DNA from: a virus
Reading direction: 5' to 3' (one strand)
Length of the DNA: 28,152 bases
Virus record (IMG/VR): IMGVR_UViG_3300042887_000543
Span: 1 to 28,152 of that record
Part shown: piece after piece, positions 15,691-23,305 of the stretch
Layout: every line of letters begins with the position of its first letter
How positions within the stretch are numbered: position 1 is the first letter of the stretch
Notes under the pieces: model-generated
Database searches by the model: none
The model's input: only the letters and a program-made list of their open reading frames with translations
Told to the model about the DNA's origin: nothing
Made by a program: the position numbers and the translations under genes

Positions 15691-16520
15691 CAGTTACGGT
15701 TAGTGGAACACAGGTATCGGTTGCGTTTACTGTCAGCTCGTTAAATGGCTCTACTATTACTGGATATATAGTAACCAGTTCAGGTGGGCAAACTGCAAGT
15801 GGTGCAAGTAGTCCAATAGTAGTTACTGGGTTAACAGCCGGTACTAGTTATACATTTACAGTAGTTGCCAATAGCACCAATGGTAATAGTATCGCAAGTG
15901 CAACATCATCTAGTTATCTAATAACACCAACTATCGGAGTTGCTATGCAAGGTGGATTTTATGGAGGTAAGATTAATGTTTCTGGTACGCAATATTATCT
16001 AATTGTTGCTCCTAAAGCATCTGGAGAAGGCGGTGGTATAGCATGGAATCCATCTACAGGGACAGACTCAGGAATTACGTCAGCTATCAATGGCCCAACA
16101 AACAGCGCGTCATTAGCAGCACTTAGTTCAAATTATCAAGTAGCTACGGTCTGTGAGGGGTTAACTATAGGTGGTTATAGTGATTGGTATTTACCAGCTA
16201 TAAATGAATTAGAAGTTTTGTATTATTTCTTAAAGCCTTCAACAACTGCAAATATTACTTCTGTTGGGTCAAATGCTAACGCAGTATCACCAGAGCCAAT
16301 TAGCACAAACCATACTAGTGGTTCACCTGCTCAAACTAGTGCAGGTATCGGCTTTAGAGCTGGTGAAACGAATGCGTTTAACTTGTACTACTATTGGTCT
16401 TCTACTGAGAGCAGTACTTTCACCGCATGGTTTCATGACTTTATAGATGGCAATCAGATCGCCAACAATAAGCAATTTACTGGTGCCTACTACAGAGCTG
16501 TTCGTAGAGTAGCAGTATAA
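15534..16520 (+). CDS. FN3 adhesin with one DUF1566-like domain; candidate DGR target (328 aa)
   Basis: Anchor MPYNHSIKAASPSGTAYTGR (to about 45), one FN3 domain (about 46-128), then a DUF1566/Lcl-like domain (about 132-328). The last has QGGFYGGKINVSGTQYYLIV, VAPKASGEGG, GGYSDWYLPAINELEVLYYF and a terminal YWSSTESST...YYRAVRRVAV. It is the closest relative of the second DUF1566-like domain of the 10750 protein. Upstream of the tail the two are readily alignable (NANAV, TSGSPAQTS). The last 46 codons are the candidate variable region. A clear AAAGGA ribosome site precedes the ATG. Probably a receptor-binding adhesin on the tail. Confidence 0.85.
   Translation: MPYNHSIKAASPSGTAYTGRADGLFSLNEQVRFKSSGLWAIAIAAPSAPTITSVTVSGTQVSVAFTVSSLNGSTITGYIVTSSGGQTASGASSPIVVTGLTAGTSYTFTVVANSTNGNSIASATSSSYLITPTIGVAMQGGFYGGKINVSGTQYYLIVAPKASGEGGGIAWNPSTGTDSGITSAINGPTNSASLAALSSNYQVATVCEGLTIGGYSDWYLPAINELEVLYYFLKPSTTANITSVGSNANAVSPEPISTNHTSGSPAQTSAGIGFRAGETNAFNLYYYWSSTESSTFTAWFHDFIDGNQIANNKQFTGAYYRAVRRVAV
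16380..16520 (+). other. Candidate DGR-type variable region at the 3' end of the 15534 adhesin
   Basis: By hand count 14 of 46 codons end in C, against 11 of the 101 codons just upstream (16077-16379). Codon-by-codon comparison with 12196-12333 shows 11 positions with C kept in third place and the first two bases changed. Only two synonymous third-base changes (GGA/GGC at Gly is one, CGC/CGT the other) are obvious at identical amino acids among the variable part and the conserved AGA GCT GTT CGY AGA end, apart from GAA/GAG. The region ends just before the stop, the usual place for a variable region. Confidence 0.5.
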
Positions 16521-16531
16521 AATACTTACTT

Positions 16532-16553
16532 AATAAATAAACTTTAATAAATA
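16532..16553 (+). promoter_or_regulatory. Two tandem candidate T4-type late promoter octamers
   Basis: AATAAATA occurs at 16532-16539 and again at 16546-16553 in the 49-base gap before the 16570 fibre gene. Both match TATAAATA at 7 of 8 positions. An AAAGGAG ribosome site (16558-16564) follows. Start sites at about 16545 or 16559 would give very short leaders. Confidence 0.45.
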
Positions 16554-16569
16554 CTGTAAAGGAGTATTA

Positions 16570-17643
16570 ATGGCTAAAAAATTATCATCATCATTAAGAC
16601 CTGATACAATTAATACAGTATCGAATGGTGGAACTGGTGTAAGTACATTCCCATTAAATAGTGTAATATTAGGTAACGGTACTAACGGACTGAAATCCGT
16701 GCTACCAGGTACTGCTAATAATGTGTTAACAAGTGATGGTACTACATGGGTATCACAAACTGCACCTGTCTCATTGCCAACACAAACTAGTAATTCAGGT
16801 AAGTACCTAACAACAGACGGAACTACTGCACTTTGGAGTACAATTAGTTCCGGTTTGGTTGCAACTGCAATCAAAACTGCATCCTATACTGCAAGTGCAA
16901 ATGAATTAGTAAGATGTAATACTATTTCAAGTGCGTTTAATATAACATTCCCTGCATCTCCAAATGATGGTGCTATTATTGGTATAATTGACATTAATAA
17001 TACGTTTGCTAATAATGCAATTACATTATTAGCAAACGGTAATACTATTGAAGATGACAGTGTTGGATTTATGTTAGATGTAAGTGGTACGTATGTGTCG
17101 TTTATGTACACAACGTCTACAGCAAATTGGAAGTTGTTAGAAACACCATCAGGCACGTCGTCTGCATTTTGGAACGGGTTTACTGGATCAGGTAATGTTG
17201 TACTTTCGACAAGTCCGACATTAGTTACACCTATTTTAGGTACAGCATCTGCTACATCAATCACATTATCTACTGCATTGACTGTAGCAAACGGTGGCAC
17301 TGGGTTAACATCTGTAGGTACTGCTGGCAATGTGTTAACTAGTAACGGAACTACTTGGAGTTCGCAACCTGCGCCCATTTCATTACCGTCACAGACAGGC
17401 AATGCTACTAAATATCTAACAACAAACGGAACTACTGCTAGTTGGGTAGCAGGATCATCTGCAGGAGTTGGATCTATTTCAATTTTAACTAGATCAGCTT
17501 CTACTATATCAGTAGTTATATCAGCAGGATTACTTCCTATACTAACCTCACAGGCATACGGAACGATATGCGTATTAGCAGTATTGGGAATATTACCAAT
17601 ACTAAATAACAACTCAACAACTACACAGGTAGGAGTAAATTAA
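16570..17643 (+). CDS. Phage tail fibre protein (357 aa) with an unusual hydrophobic tail
   Basis: The start MAKKLSSSLRPDTINTV and NGGTG repeats match the 4334/20131 fibre type. The 'NELVRC ... IIDINN ... YVSFMYT ... NWKLLETP' domain is at about 100-195. A second shaft part follows (SPTLVTPILGTAS; NGGTGLTSVGTAGNVLTS; LPSQTGNATKYLTTNGTTAS). The last about 50 residues are strongly hydrophobic: ISILTRSASTISVVISAG, then GLLPILTS and LGILPILNNN, a short internal duplication. The shorter 113-aa fibre at 20131 ends in the related VLTRNGSSVSTVSVSV. The hydrophobic tail could be a trimerisation core or an interaction segment rather than a membrane anchor. It overlaps the next gene by TAATG. Confidence 0.82.
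   Translation: MAKKLSSSLRPDTINTVSNGGTGVSTFPLNSVILGNGTNGLKSVLPGTANNVLTSDGTTWVSQTAPVSLPTQTSNSGKYLTTDGTTALWSTISSGLVATAIKTASYTASANELVRCNTISSAFNITFPASPNDGAIIGIIDINNTFANNAITLLANGNTIEDDSVGFMLDVSGTYVSFMYTTSTANWKLLETPSGTSSAFWNGFTGSGNVVLSTSPTLVTPILGTASATSITLSTALTVANGGTGLTSVGTAGNVLTSNGTTWSSQPAPISLPSQTGNATKYLTTNGTTASWVAGSSAGVGSISILTRSASTISVVISAGLLPILTSQAYGTICVLAVLGILPILNNNSTTTQVGVN
16771..16830 (+). repeat. 60-bp near-perfect dispersed repeat, copy 1 (partner 20278-20337)
   Basis: The segment encodes SLPTQTSNSGKYLTTDGTTA. It differs from 20278-20337 at a single base (TCAGG versus TTAGG). Such identity in otherwise divergent shafts marks a recent recombination tract between the two fibre/YadA pairs. Confidence 0.85.
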
Positions 17644-19784
17644 TGACAGTAAGATATCCATTAGTGCTTAACGGCACTACAATACAAGAATTACAAACAG
17701 GGGACACAGTTGCTGGAATAGCTGCTTCTGGAGCTAACAGCGACATTACATCGTTAACTGGGTTAACTACTGCATTAAGTGTAGCGCAAGGCGGCACAGG
17801 TGCGACCTCAGCAGTAGCTGCCTTAGCTGCACTTGGCGCACAAGCTGCTTTAAGTAATGCTAGTGCAACTGTAAGTGGTATATTAACATCTACAGATTGG
17901 ACTACATTTAATTCTAAACAAGCTGCTCTAGGAACAGCTAGTGCATCTGTAAGTGGTATTTTAAGTTCTACAGACTGGACTACATTTAACAATAAACAAC
18001 CTACTCTAGTATCAGCAACTAATATTAAAACTGTCAATGGCACTACGTTACTAGGTAGTGGAGATTTAGTAATTACAGGTGGTGGTGCTAGTGCTACTAA
18101 AACAATTGCAAATAAAACAGCCGCTTATACAGTTATAGCTGGGGACTTAGGTACAATTATTAATTGTACAAGCGGTACGTTCACTGTCAGTTTAACTGCC
18201 GCTGCATCACTTGGTTCTGGGTTTACTTGTACTATTTGGAATACTGGCACAGGTGCGATTACGATTGACCCTAATAGCACTGAAACGATTGATGGTGTTG
18301 CTACGCTTATTTTGCGACAAGGCGAAGGTTTAGCCATTGTTTGTAACGGTACAAACTGGGAAACTGATGATAAAAAACCTATGCGAGGTTATGCTGAGAA
18401 TTTACCTACTAACTATACTAGACCTTCTGCGAGTGGAAGTGGGGCAATAGTCATAGGTGCATATTCTACTTCAACAGGCACTGATAGCACTGTGCTTGGT
18501 TATAATTGTTCTAGTTCGGTTCAAAACGGAAATAGCATAGGCACAGGTAGTGCTTCTACTGGTGCTGTGACAGCAACAGGCGCAGGAGCAATGGCATTAG
18601 GTGGTTCATACGCATCTGGTACAGATAGTTTTGCGGCTGCTATTGGAAATAATACGAGTACCTATGGAGCAACTGGTGCGAATAGTGTAGCTATTGGTTT
18701 AGGTTCAAAAGCTACCGGAACCAAAGGAACGGCTGTTGGTTCAGCCACAGCGACAGGAAGTTACGGTTGCACAGCAATTGGCTATCAGGTAACTGCATCA
18801 GCATCTGAGTCAGTAGCTATTGGGTATGCCTTATCCGCAACTGGAAGTTGGTCATTATCTCTTGGACAACAATGTTCGTCAACGGGAAGCGGTTCCCAAG
18901 CAATCGGACAATATGCTGTATCAGGAGGATCTAATTCCCTATCAATTGGAAACGCTACCTCTTCTGCTGCTCCGTATTCAACAGCAATTGGAGTCAACTC
19001 AGCAAATGGAGGCGCTCAAACTGCTACAGGCTTTGGCGCAATGGCACTAGGTGGCTCTTACGCTTCTGGTACAGACAGTTTTGCTGCAGGTATTGGGAAT
19101 AATACAAGTAGTTATGGAGCAACTGGTACTAATAGCGTGGCTATTGGTCCTCAAGCAAGGGCATATAGTTCTTATTCAGTGGCTATTGGATGGGGTGCTC
19201 AAGCAGGGAATAGAAGCGTTGTAATAGGTGGTTTTGCGTCTACAGCAGGGGATAATTCTGCAGCAATAGGTTCTTACAGTAGCGTGATAAATGGACCATA
19301 CAGCGCAACATTGGGAGGAGGTTCTGCTTCTGATAGGGGTCAACACAATAGGCAGGCATTTGGAACTATTGGTGCGTTAGGTGTAGGAAATGCGCAAACA
19401 GGTCATTTCATTTTTGTAGCAAATACAACTGATGCTACAACTACAACGCTAACATCAACTGGATCAACAGGTAGTCCTGCATATATAATGTCGATGACTA
19501 ACCAATGTGCTTATTCATTTATAGGTACAGTTGTAGCTAAACGACAAGGAACAACCAATGCGTCAGCTTGGAAAGTAGAAGGTATGATTGTTAGAGGTGC
19601 CAGTGAAGCAACTACAACCTTAGTTGTTGGCACAGTCACTGCAATCAGCAATGCCAATGGGTGGAGTCTTACGCTTGTTGCTGATACTACCTACGGTGGC
19701 TTATTAATTAGAGGTACAGGACAGGCCGGTGTAAATATCCGATGGGTTGCAGCTATTAATTCAGCTGAAGTTGTATACGCATAA
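17643..19784 (+). CDS. Phage tail fibre with YadA-like head repeats (713 aa)
   Basis: The N-terminus MTVRYPLVLNGTTIQELQTG and shaft element TSLTGLTTALSVAQGGTGAT pair it with the 20472 fibre. Next come two VSGIL(T/S)STDWTTFN(S/N)KQ units (about 77-120), NGTTLLGSGDLVI (131-144) and a beta-domain SATKTIANKTAAYTVIAGDL...INCTSGTF (150-180). From about 265 to 585 there are YadA/Hia-type head repeats with the NSVAIGxxAxAxG pattern (NSVAIGLGSKATG, ESVAIGYALSATG, NSLSIGNATS), which form a left-handed parallel beta-roll in trimeric adhesins. A block GAMALGGSYASGTDSFAA occurs twice here and once in the 20472 protein. The C-terminal domain (about 590-713; GHFIFVANTTDATTTTL ... GVNIRWVAAINSAEVVYA) is a common phage fibre end. 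Likely a trimeric host-contact fibre. Confidence 0.88.
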   Translation: MTVRYPLVLNGTTIQELQTGDTVAGIAASGANSDITSLTGLTTALSVAQGGTGATSAVAALAALGAQAALSNASATVSGILTSTDWTTFNSKQAALGTASASVSGILSSTDWTTFNNKQPTLVSATNIKTVNGTTLLGSGDLVITGGGASATKTIANKTAAYTVIAGDLGTIINCTSGTFTVSLTAAASLGSGFTCTIWNTGTGAITIDPNSTETIDGVATLILRQGEGLAIVCNGTNWETDDKKPMRGYAENLPTNYTRPSASGSGAIVIGAYSTSTGTDSTVLGYNCSSSVQNGNSIGTGSASTGAVTATGAGAMALGGSYASGTDSFAAAIGNNTSTYGATGANSVAIGLGSKATGTKGTAVGSATATGSYGCTAIGYQVTASASESVAIGYALSATGSWSLSLGQQCSSTGSGSQAIGQYAVSGGSNSLSIGNATSSAAPYSTAIGVNSANGGAQTATGFGAMALGGSYASGTDSFAAGIGNNTSSYGATGTNSVAIGPQARAYSSYSVAIGWGAQAGNRSVVIGGFASTAGDNSAAIGSYSSVINGPYSATLGGGSASDRGQHNRQAFGTIGALGVGNAQTGHFIFVANTTDATTTTLTSTGSTGSPAYIMSMTNQCAYSFIGTVVAKRQGTTNASAWKVEGMIVRGASEATTTLVVGTVTAISNANGWSLTLVADTTYGGLLIRGTGQAGVNIRWVAAINSAEVVYA

Positions 19785-19787
19785 ATA
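19780..19787 (+). promoter_or_regulatory. Candidate T4-type late promoter octamer
   Basis: CATAAATA overlaps the stop codon of the YadA-like fibre and stands 33 bases before the ATG at 19820; 7 of 8 bases match TATAAATA. It shares its position with the octamer at 22981, which also overlaps the stop of a YadA-like fibre, so part of the match may reflect a conserved YA-stop ending (TACGCATAAATA). Confidence 0.35.
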
Positions 19788-19819
19788 TTAACAAAAGATA
19801 TAATTAAACAGGGATAGTA

Positions 19820-20098
19820 ATGTCAAAAAATTTGTCAACCGTATTAAAAGGTACAACTTCTATTGTATTACCGTTGCCTGGAAATACTGGAAACGTTTTA
19901 ACAAGCACAGGAAATACATGGACTAGTTCTGCTCCAGCAGCATCTGGAGTAAGTGCTACAAAAACCATTTCAAATATAACAGGCGCATATACAGTTGTAG
20001 CAGGTGACTTGGGTAAAATTATAAATTGCACATCAGGTACGTTTACTATTACTACACAAGAAGGTTTTCCTTTTGATGTAAGCTGGCCAACTGTATGA
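19820..20098 (+). CDS. Short fibre protein or fibre-gene remnant (92 aa)
   Basis: It starts MSKNLSTVLKGTTSIVLPLP, like the fibre starts at 4334, 16570 and 20131, and continues through NTGNVLTSTGNTWTS to SATKTISNITGAYTVVAGDL...INCTSGTF. The last segment is homologous to residues 150-180 of the 713-aa fibre, where it begins a domain of about 90 residues. Here the domain breaks off after about 30 residues and ends in an unrelated TTQEGFPFDVSWPTV. The shaft and the end domain are missing. It is probably a deletion product of a larger fibre, though a short functional spacer protein cannot be excluded; the ribosome-site match is weak (AGGGA). Confidence 0.6.
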   Translation: MSKNLSTVLKGTTSIVLPLPGNTGNVLTSTGNTWTSSAPAASGVSATKTISNITGAYTVVAGDLGKIINCTSGTFTITTQEGFPFDVSWPTV

Positions 20099-20130
20099 TA
20101 CTAAATACGTAATAAAGGAATTGTATAATA

Positions 20131-20472
20131 ATGAAAAATTTATCTGCATTGTTAAGAGGCTCTAATTACGGCACATTACCGGTAGCAAATGGCGGTACAG
20201 GACTGACTTCACCAGGAACTGCCGGGTATATTTTGACTTCTACAGGCACTACATGGGTGTCGCAACCTGCGCCCATTTCATTGCCAACACAAACTAGTAA
20301 TTTAGGTAAGTACCTAACAACAGACGGAACTACTGCATCTTGGACGACCATACCAAAAACTGTTTCTGTGTTAACAAGAAACGGTAGTTCAGTTTCTACT
20401 GTTTCAGTATCTGTTAACTACGTAGCAGTATTATCACGTTCCAACATATCAATTCAAGTGAGTATAACTTAA
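20131..20472 (+). CDS. Short tail fibre protein (113 aa)
   Basis: MKNLSALLRGSNYGTLPVAN is nearly the same start as the 4334 fibre (SLRGSNYGTLPVENGG). NGGTGLTSPGTAGYILTS and SLPTQTSNLGKYLTTDGTTA follow. The tail VSVLTRNGSSVSTVSVSV is related to the end of the 357-aa fibre at 16570. Compared with that protein it lacks the 'NDLVRC' domain and one shaft part. An AAGGA ribosome site stands 13 bases upstream, and the stop overlaps the next ATG (TAATG). It is thus the short counterpart of the 16570 gene, each sitting just before a YadA-like fibre. It may be a connector between baseplate and long fibre; that is inference. Confidence 0.75.
   Translation: MKNLSALLRGSNYGTLPVANGGTGLTSPGTAGYILTSTGTTWVSQPAPISLPTQTSNLGKYLTTDGTTASWTTIPKTVSVLTRNGSSVSTVSVSVNYVAVLSRSNISIQVSIT
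20278..20337 (+). repeat. 60-bp near-perfect dispersed repeat, copy 2 (partner 16771-16830)
   Basis: It differs from 16771-16830 by one base. The flanking codons CAACCTGCGCCCATTTCATT also recur at about 17366-17385, so pieces of two parts of the 16570 gene are joined here, as expected from an internal deletion. Confidence 0.85.
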
Positions 20473-22985
20473 TGACAGCAAGATATCCCGTAGTACTTAA
20501 CGGTCCAACATTTCAAGAATTACAAATTGGCGACACCTTAGCAGGTCAAGCTGAATCCGGTGCTAACAGTGATATTACATCATTAACTGGGTTAACTACT
20601 GCATTAAGTGTAGCGCAAGGCGGAACTGGTGTTACAACTTCAACCGGTACTGGAAATGTTGTATTATCAACAAGTCCGTCATTAGTTACACCTATCTTAG
20701 GTACGCCAACAAGTGGTACACTTACAAATTGTACAGGTTACACATTTACAAACATTGCATCTAAACCAACTACATTATCCGGATATGGCATTACTGATGC
20801 TATTTTATCTTCAACAATTGGAGCAGCATCTGGTATTGCACCATTAGGCAGTGATTCAAAAATTGCATCTACTTACTTACCTAGTTATGTTGATGATGTA
20901 TTAGAGTATGCAAACTTAGCAGGGTTTCCAGGTACTGGCGAAACTGCTAAAATTTATGTTGCATTAGATACAAATAAAATTTATCGCTGGTCTGGATCTG
21001 CGTATATTGAGATTAGTCCAACAGTTGGTAATTCAGATACTGCTACCAAGTTGGCAACTGCTAGAAGTATTTCAACTACTGGTGACGCAACATGGACTGT
21101 TAGTTTTGACGGGTCTGCTAATGCAACCGCAGCTATAACGTTAGCAAGTGTTGTAACTGCTGCTACTGGTACTAAAGTAACATATAACGCAAAAGGCTTA
21201 ATTACTGGGTCAACTACGTTAACAGTTAGTGATATTACAGACATTGCAACTAACTATCAAGCAAAACATGCAAACTTAACTGCAGTTGCAGGATTGTCAA
21301 CTGCAACTACTGGATTAATTAAATTTACAAACGGCGTAGCATCATTTGATAGTAACACGTATGTAATATCCGGTGGTGCATTAGGTACACCAACGAGTGG
21401 CACACTTACAAATTGTACATTCCCAACGTTAAATCAAAACACAACTGGTACTGCAGCTGGACTTAGTGCTACACTAGCAATAGCAAGTGGTGGTACTGGT
21501 GCAACATCAGCATCAGCTGCGCTAACTGCATTAGGTGCGCAAGCTGCATTAGTATCTGGTACTAGTATCAAAACAGTTAACGGCACTACATTACTAGGTT
21601 CTGGTGATTTGGTTATTAGTGGCGGAGCAAGTGCTACTAAAACAATAGTTAATAAAACAGCTGCTTATACTGTAATAGCTGCAGATTTGGGTAAAATCAT
21701 CAACTACACTAATGATGTATCTTCTACCGTATTTTTAACAGCTGCGGCTACGTTAGGTAGCGGGTTTACCTGCACAATTCAAAATTCTGGTGGGAACAAT
21801 CTAATTACCATTGATCCAAATGGTACTGAGACTATTAACGGATACACCACATGGGACATACAACCTAGCCAATCAATAACATTAGTTTGCGACGGAACAA
21901 ATTTCATATTAACATCAGCACCGCCCGCGATGTATGACGAAAAAGTGTATTATGGGGTTTACACTAGACCTGTTGCATCGTCTGGTGAAGCAATAGCAAT
22001 TGGAAATGGTGGAGTCGCATCTGGACCTGCTGCGTTTGCATTTAGAGGTACAGCTAGTAGTAACTACGCAATAGCGTTTGGGAATCAAACAGTTGCTTCT
22101 GGGTTATATTCTACTGCTTTTGGACAAGGTTCTGGGGCTATTGCTGCAAAAGCAGTAACAGGCGCAGGAGCAATGGCACTTGGCGGTTCTTACGCTTCTG
22201 GTGCAGATAGTTTCGCAGCAGGTATAGTCAATAATACGAGTTCGTATGGGGCTACAGGGCCCAATAGCTTTGCGTTTGGGCCATCAGCTAAAACAACGTC
22301 TACTTGGGCCATTGCAATGGGTAATGGTTCAATAGCTAGTTACTACTCATCAATTGCGTTAGGCTATCAAGCAAATTGTTCTGGTCTTAGCGCGATTGCA
22401 ATAGGGCAAGGCGCTAGTGCTTCAGGTAATGGCGCAATAGCCTTAGGAGGCGCAGGTAGTTCAGTAAGTGCTAATGCAACTGCAAATAGCCCATGCTCTG
22501 TCGCAATATCTGGAGGATTAGCTAATCAAACCGGAAAATTTGCATTTACAGCAACAAAATTTGCAAATCAAGGCGATGCTCAATTTGGAAAACTAGTTCT
22601 AAGTGCAGAAACAACTACTACGACAGCAGTACCATTAGTTTCGGATAAATATTACTCTGCTACGCCCGCTATTAGTACTAGTAATCAACTTATCGTAGCA
22701 ACAAACCAAGCTATGACATTCTTTGGCACTCTAATTGCCAAGCAATCTGCATCTGCTAATATGGCAAGTTATCTAATTAAAGGGTCAATCGTTAATAACG
22801 CAGGTACTGTGAGTATCTCTAGTATAGCTATTGAAACAATAGTTGACACTATAGGTTTAACAACACAACCTACGTTTACAGTTGACGCAACTAATAAAGC
22901 ACTTACTGTAACCAGTGGTGCAAAAGCAACAACAAATATTAGATGGGTCTGTAATTTAGATTCTGTCGAAGTAACTTACGCATAA
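20472..22985 (+). CDS. Long phage tail fibre with YadA-like head repeats (837 aa)
   Basis: MTARYPVVLNGPTFQELQIG and TSLTGLTTALSVAQGGTG pair it with the 713-aa fibre. Bases 20667-21416 are the 750-bp shaft module shared with the 4334 fibre (LGSDSKIASTYLPSYVDD; KIYVALDTNKIYRWSGSAY; TATKLATARSI). It continues with NGTTLLGSGDLVI and SATKTIVNKTAAYTVIAADL, a beta-domain, and YadA-type repeats (AIAIGNGGVASG, YAIAFGNQTVASG, SSIALGYQANCSG, SAIAIGQGASASG). It ends in the fibre domain KFAFTATK...TNIRWVCNLDSVEVTYA. The gene is therefore a mosaic: ends and repeats from the 17643 type, middle from the 4334 type. Likely a trimeric host-contact fibre. Confidence 0.88.
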   Translation: MTARYPVVLNGPTFQELQIGDTLAGQAESGANSDITSLTGLTTALSVAQGGTGVTTSTGTGNVVLSTSPSLVTPILGTPTSGTLTNCTGYTFTNIASKPTTLSGYGITDAILSSTIGAASGIAPLGSDSKIASTYLPSYVDDVLEYANLAGFPGTGETAKIYVALDTNKIYRWSGSAYIEISPTVGNSDTATKLATARSISTTGDATWTVSFDGSANATAAITLASVVTAATGTKVTYNAKGLITGSTTLTVSDITDIATNYQAKHANLTAVAGLSTATTGLIKFTNGVASFDSNTYVISGGALGTPTSGTLTNCTFPTLNQNTTGTAAGLSATLAIASGGTGATSASAALTALGAQAALVSGTSIKTVNGTTLLGSGDLVISGGASATKTIVNKTAAYTVIAADLGKIINYTNDVSSTVFLTAAATLGSGFTCTIQNSGGNNLITIDPNGTETINGYTTWDIQPSQSITLVCDGTNFILTSAPPAMYDEKVYYGVYTRPVASSGEAIAIGNGGVASGPAAFAFRGTASSNYAIAFGNQTVASGLYSTAFGQGSGAIAAKAVTGAGAMALGGSYASGADSFAAGIVNNTSSYGATGPNSFAFGPSAKTTSTWAIAMGNGSIASYYSSIALGYQANCSGLSAIAIGQGASASGNGAIALGGAGSSVSANATANSPCSVAISGGLANQTGKFAFTATKFANQGDAQFGKLVLSAETTTTTAVPLVSDKYYSATPAISTSNQLIVATNQAMTFFGTLIAKQSASANMASYLIKGSIVNNAGTVSISSIAIETIVDTIGLTTQPTFTVDATNKALTVTSGAKATTNIRWVCNLDSVEVTYA
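20667..21416 (+). repeat. 750-bp dispersed fibre-shaft module, copy 2 (partner 4583-5332)
   Basis: The module aligns to 4583-5332 in the 4334 fibre over its whole length without gaps, and flanking sequences diverge. It is inserted between YadA-fibre segments, in the place where the 713-aa paralogue has VSGIL/STDWTTF repeats. Confidence 0.8.
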
Positions 22986-22988
22986 ATA
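22981..22988 (+). promoter_or_regulatory. Candidate T4-type late promoter octamer upstream of 23010
   Basis: CATAAATA (7 of 8 to TATAAATA) overlaps the stop of the 837-aa fibre and is followed by TAAGGA and the ATG at 23010. The same TACGCATAAATA end occurs at the 713-aa fibre, so coding or duplication history may explain part of the match. Confidence 0.4.
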
Positions 22989-23009
22989 AAATACAATAAG
23001 GAATATAAC

Positions 23010-23303
23010 ATGGCAATACAATTAGATTTAGCAACATCAAACTACGGTGTACCATTTGAAGGTGCATATTTTAGAGTAGTAACTGCATCAATTTCACGTC
23101 AACGCAGCGCATTATTTTCAGTAATGATTGACGTAGTTGGATATGCTACTAAACCAACAAATGACGATACAAAAGACATTGATTTTCGTAGATATCATGC
23201 ACCTTTAGATCAAGTAGAATCTCAAGATGGCACTGCATTTTTAGAAAAAGTTTATAACTGGGTAGCAGCTCAAGACGACATGACAGGCTCTACTGGAGTT
23301 TAA
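23010..23303 (+). CDS. Conserved phage protein of unknown function (97 aa)
   Basis: The chain MAIQLDLATSNYGVPFEGAY ... FRVVTASISRQRSALFSVMI ... YATKP...DDTKDIDFRRYHAPLDQ ... FLEKVYNWVAAQDD reads like a small conserved protein that I associate with tail-fibre regions of aquatic tailed phages. It is compact, mixed alpha/beta, without signal peptide or membrane helix. A good AAGGA site precedes the start. Two bases after its stop begins the S74 chaperone gene. It may be a virion protein or an assembly partner. I cannot assign a reaction or fold. Confidence 0.7.
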   Translation: MAIQLDLATSNYGVPFEGAYFRVVTASISRQRSALFSVMIDVVGYATKPTNDDTKDIDFRRYHAPLDQVESQDGTAFLEKVYNWVAAQDDMTGSTGV

Positions 23304-23305
23304 AA

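Noticed and set aside
16884-17612. Long minus-strand open frame (242 aa) opposite the 16570 fibre, and a similar one at 5170-5721
   Set aside because: They are antisense to repetitive fibre shafts with few stop codons in the complement; both repeat the same low-complexity V/P/A-rich sequence, and all genes of the cluster are on the + strand.
3000-22985. Short regularly recurring DNA motifs as a CRISPR array
   Set aside because: The repeats are in-frame protein repeats of fibre shafts and FN3 domains, of varied length and degenerate at third bases, without unique spacers.
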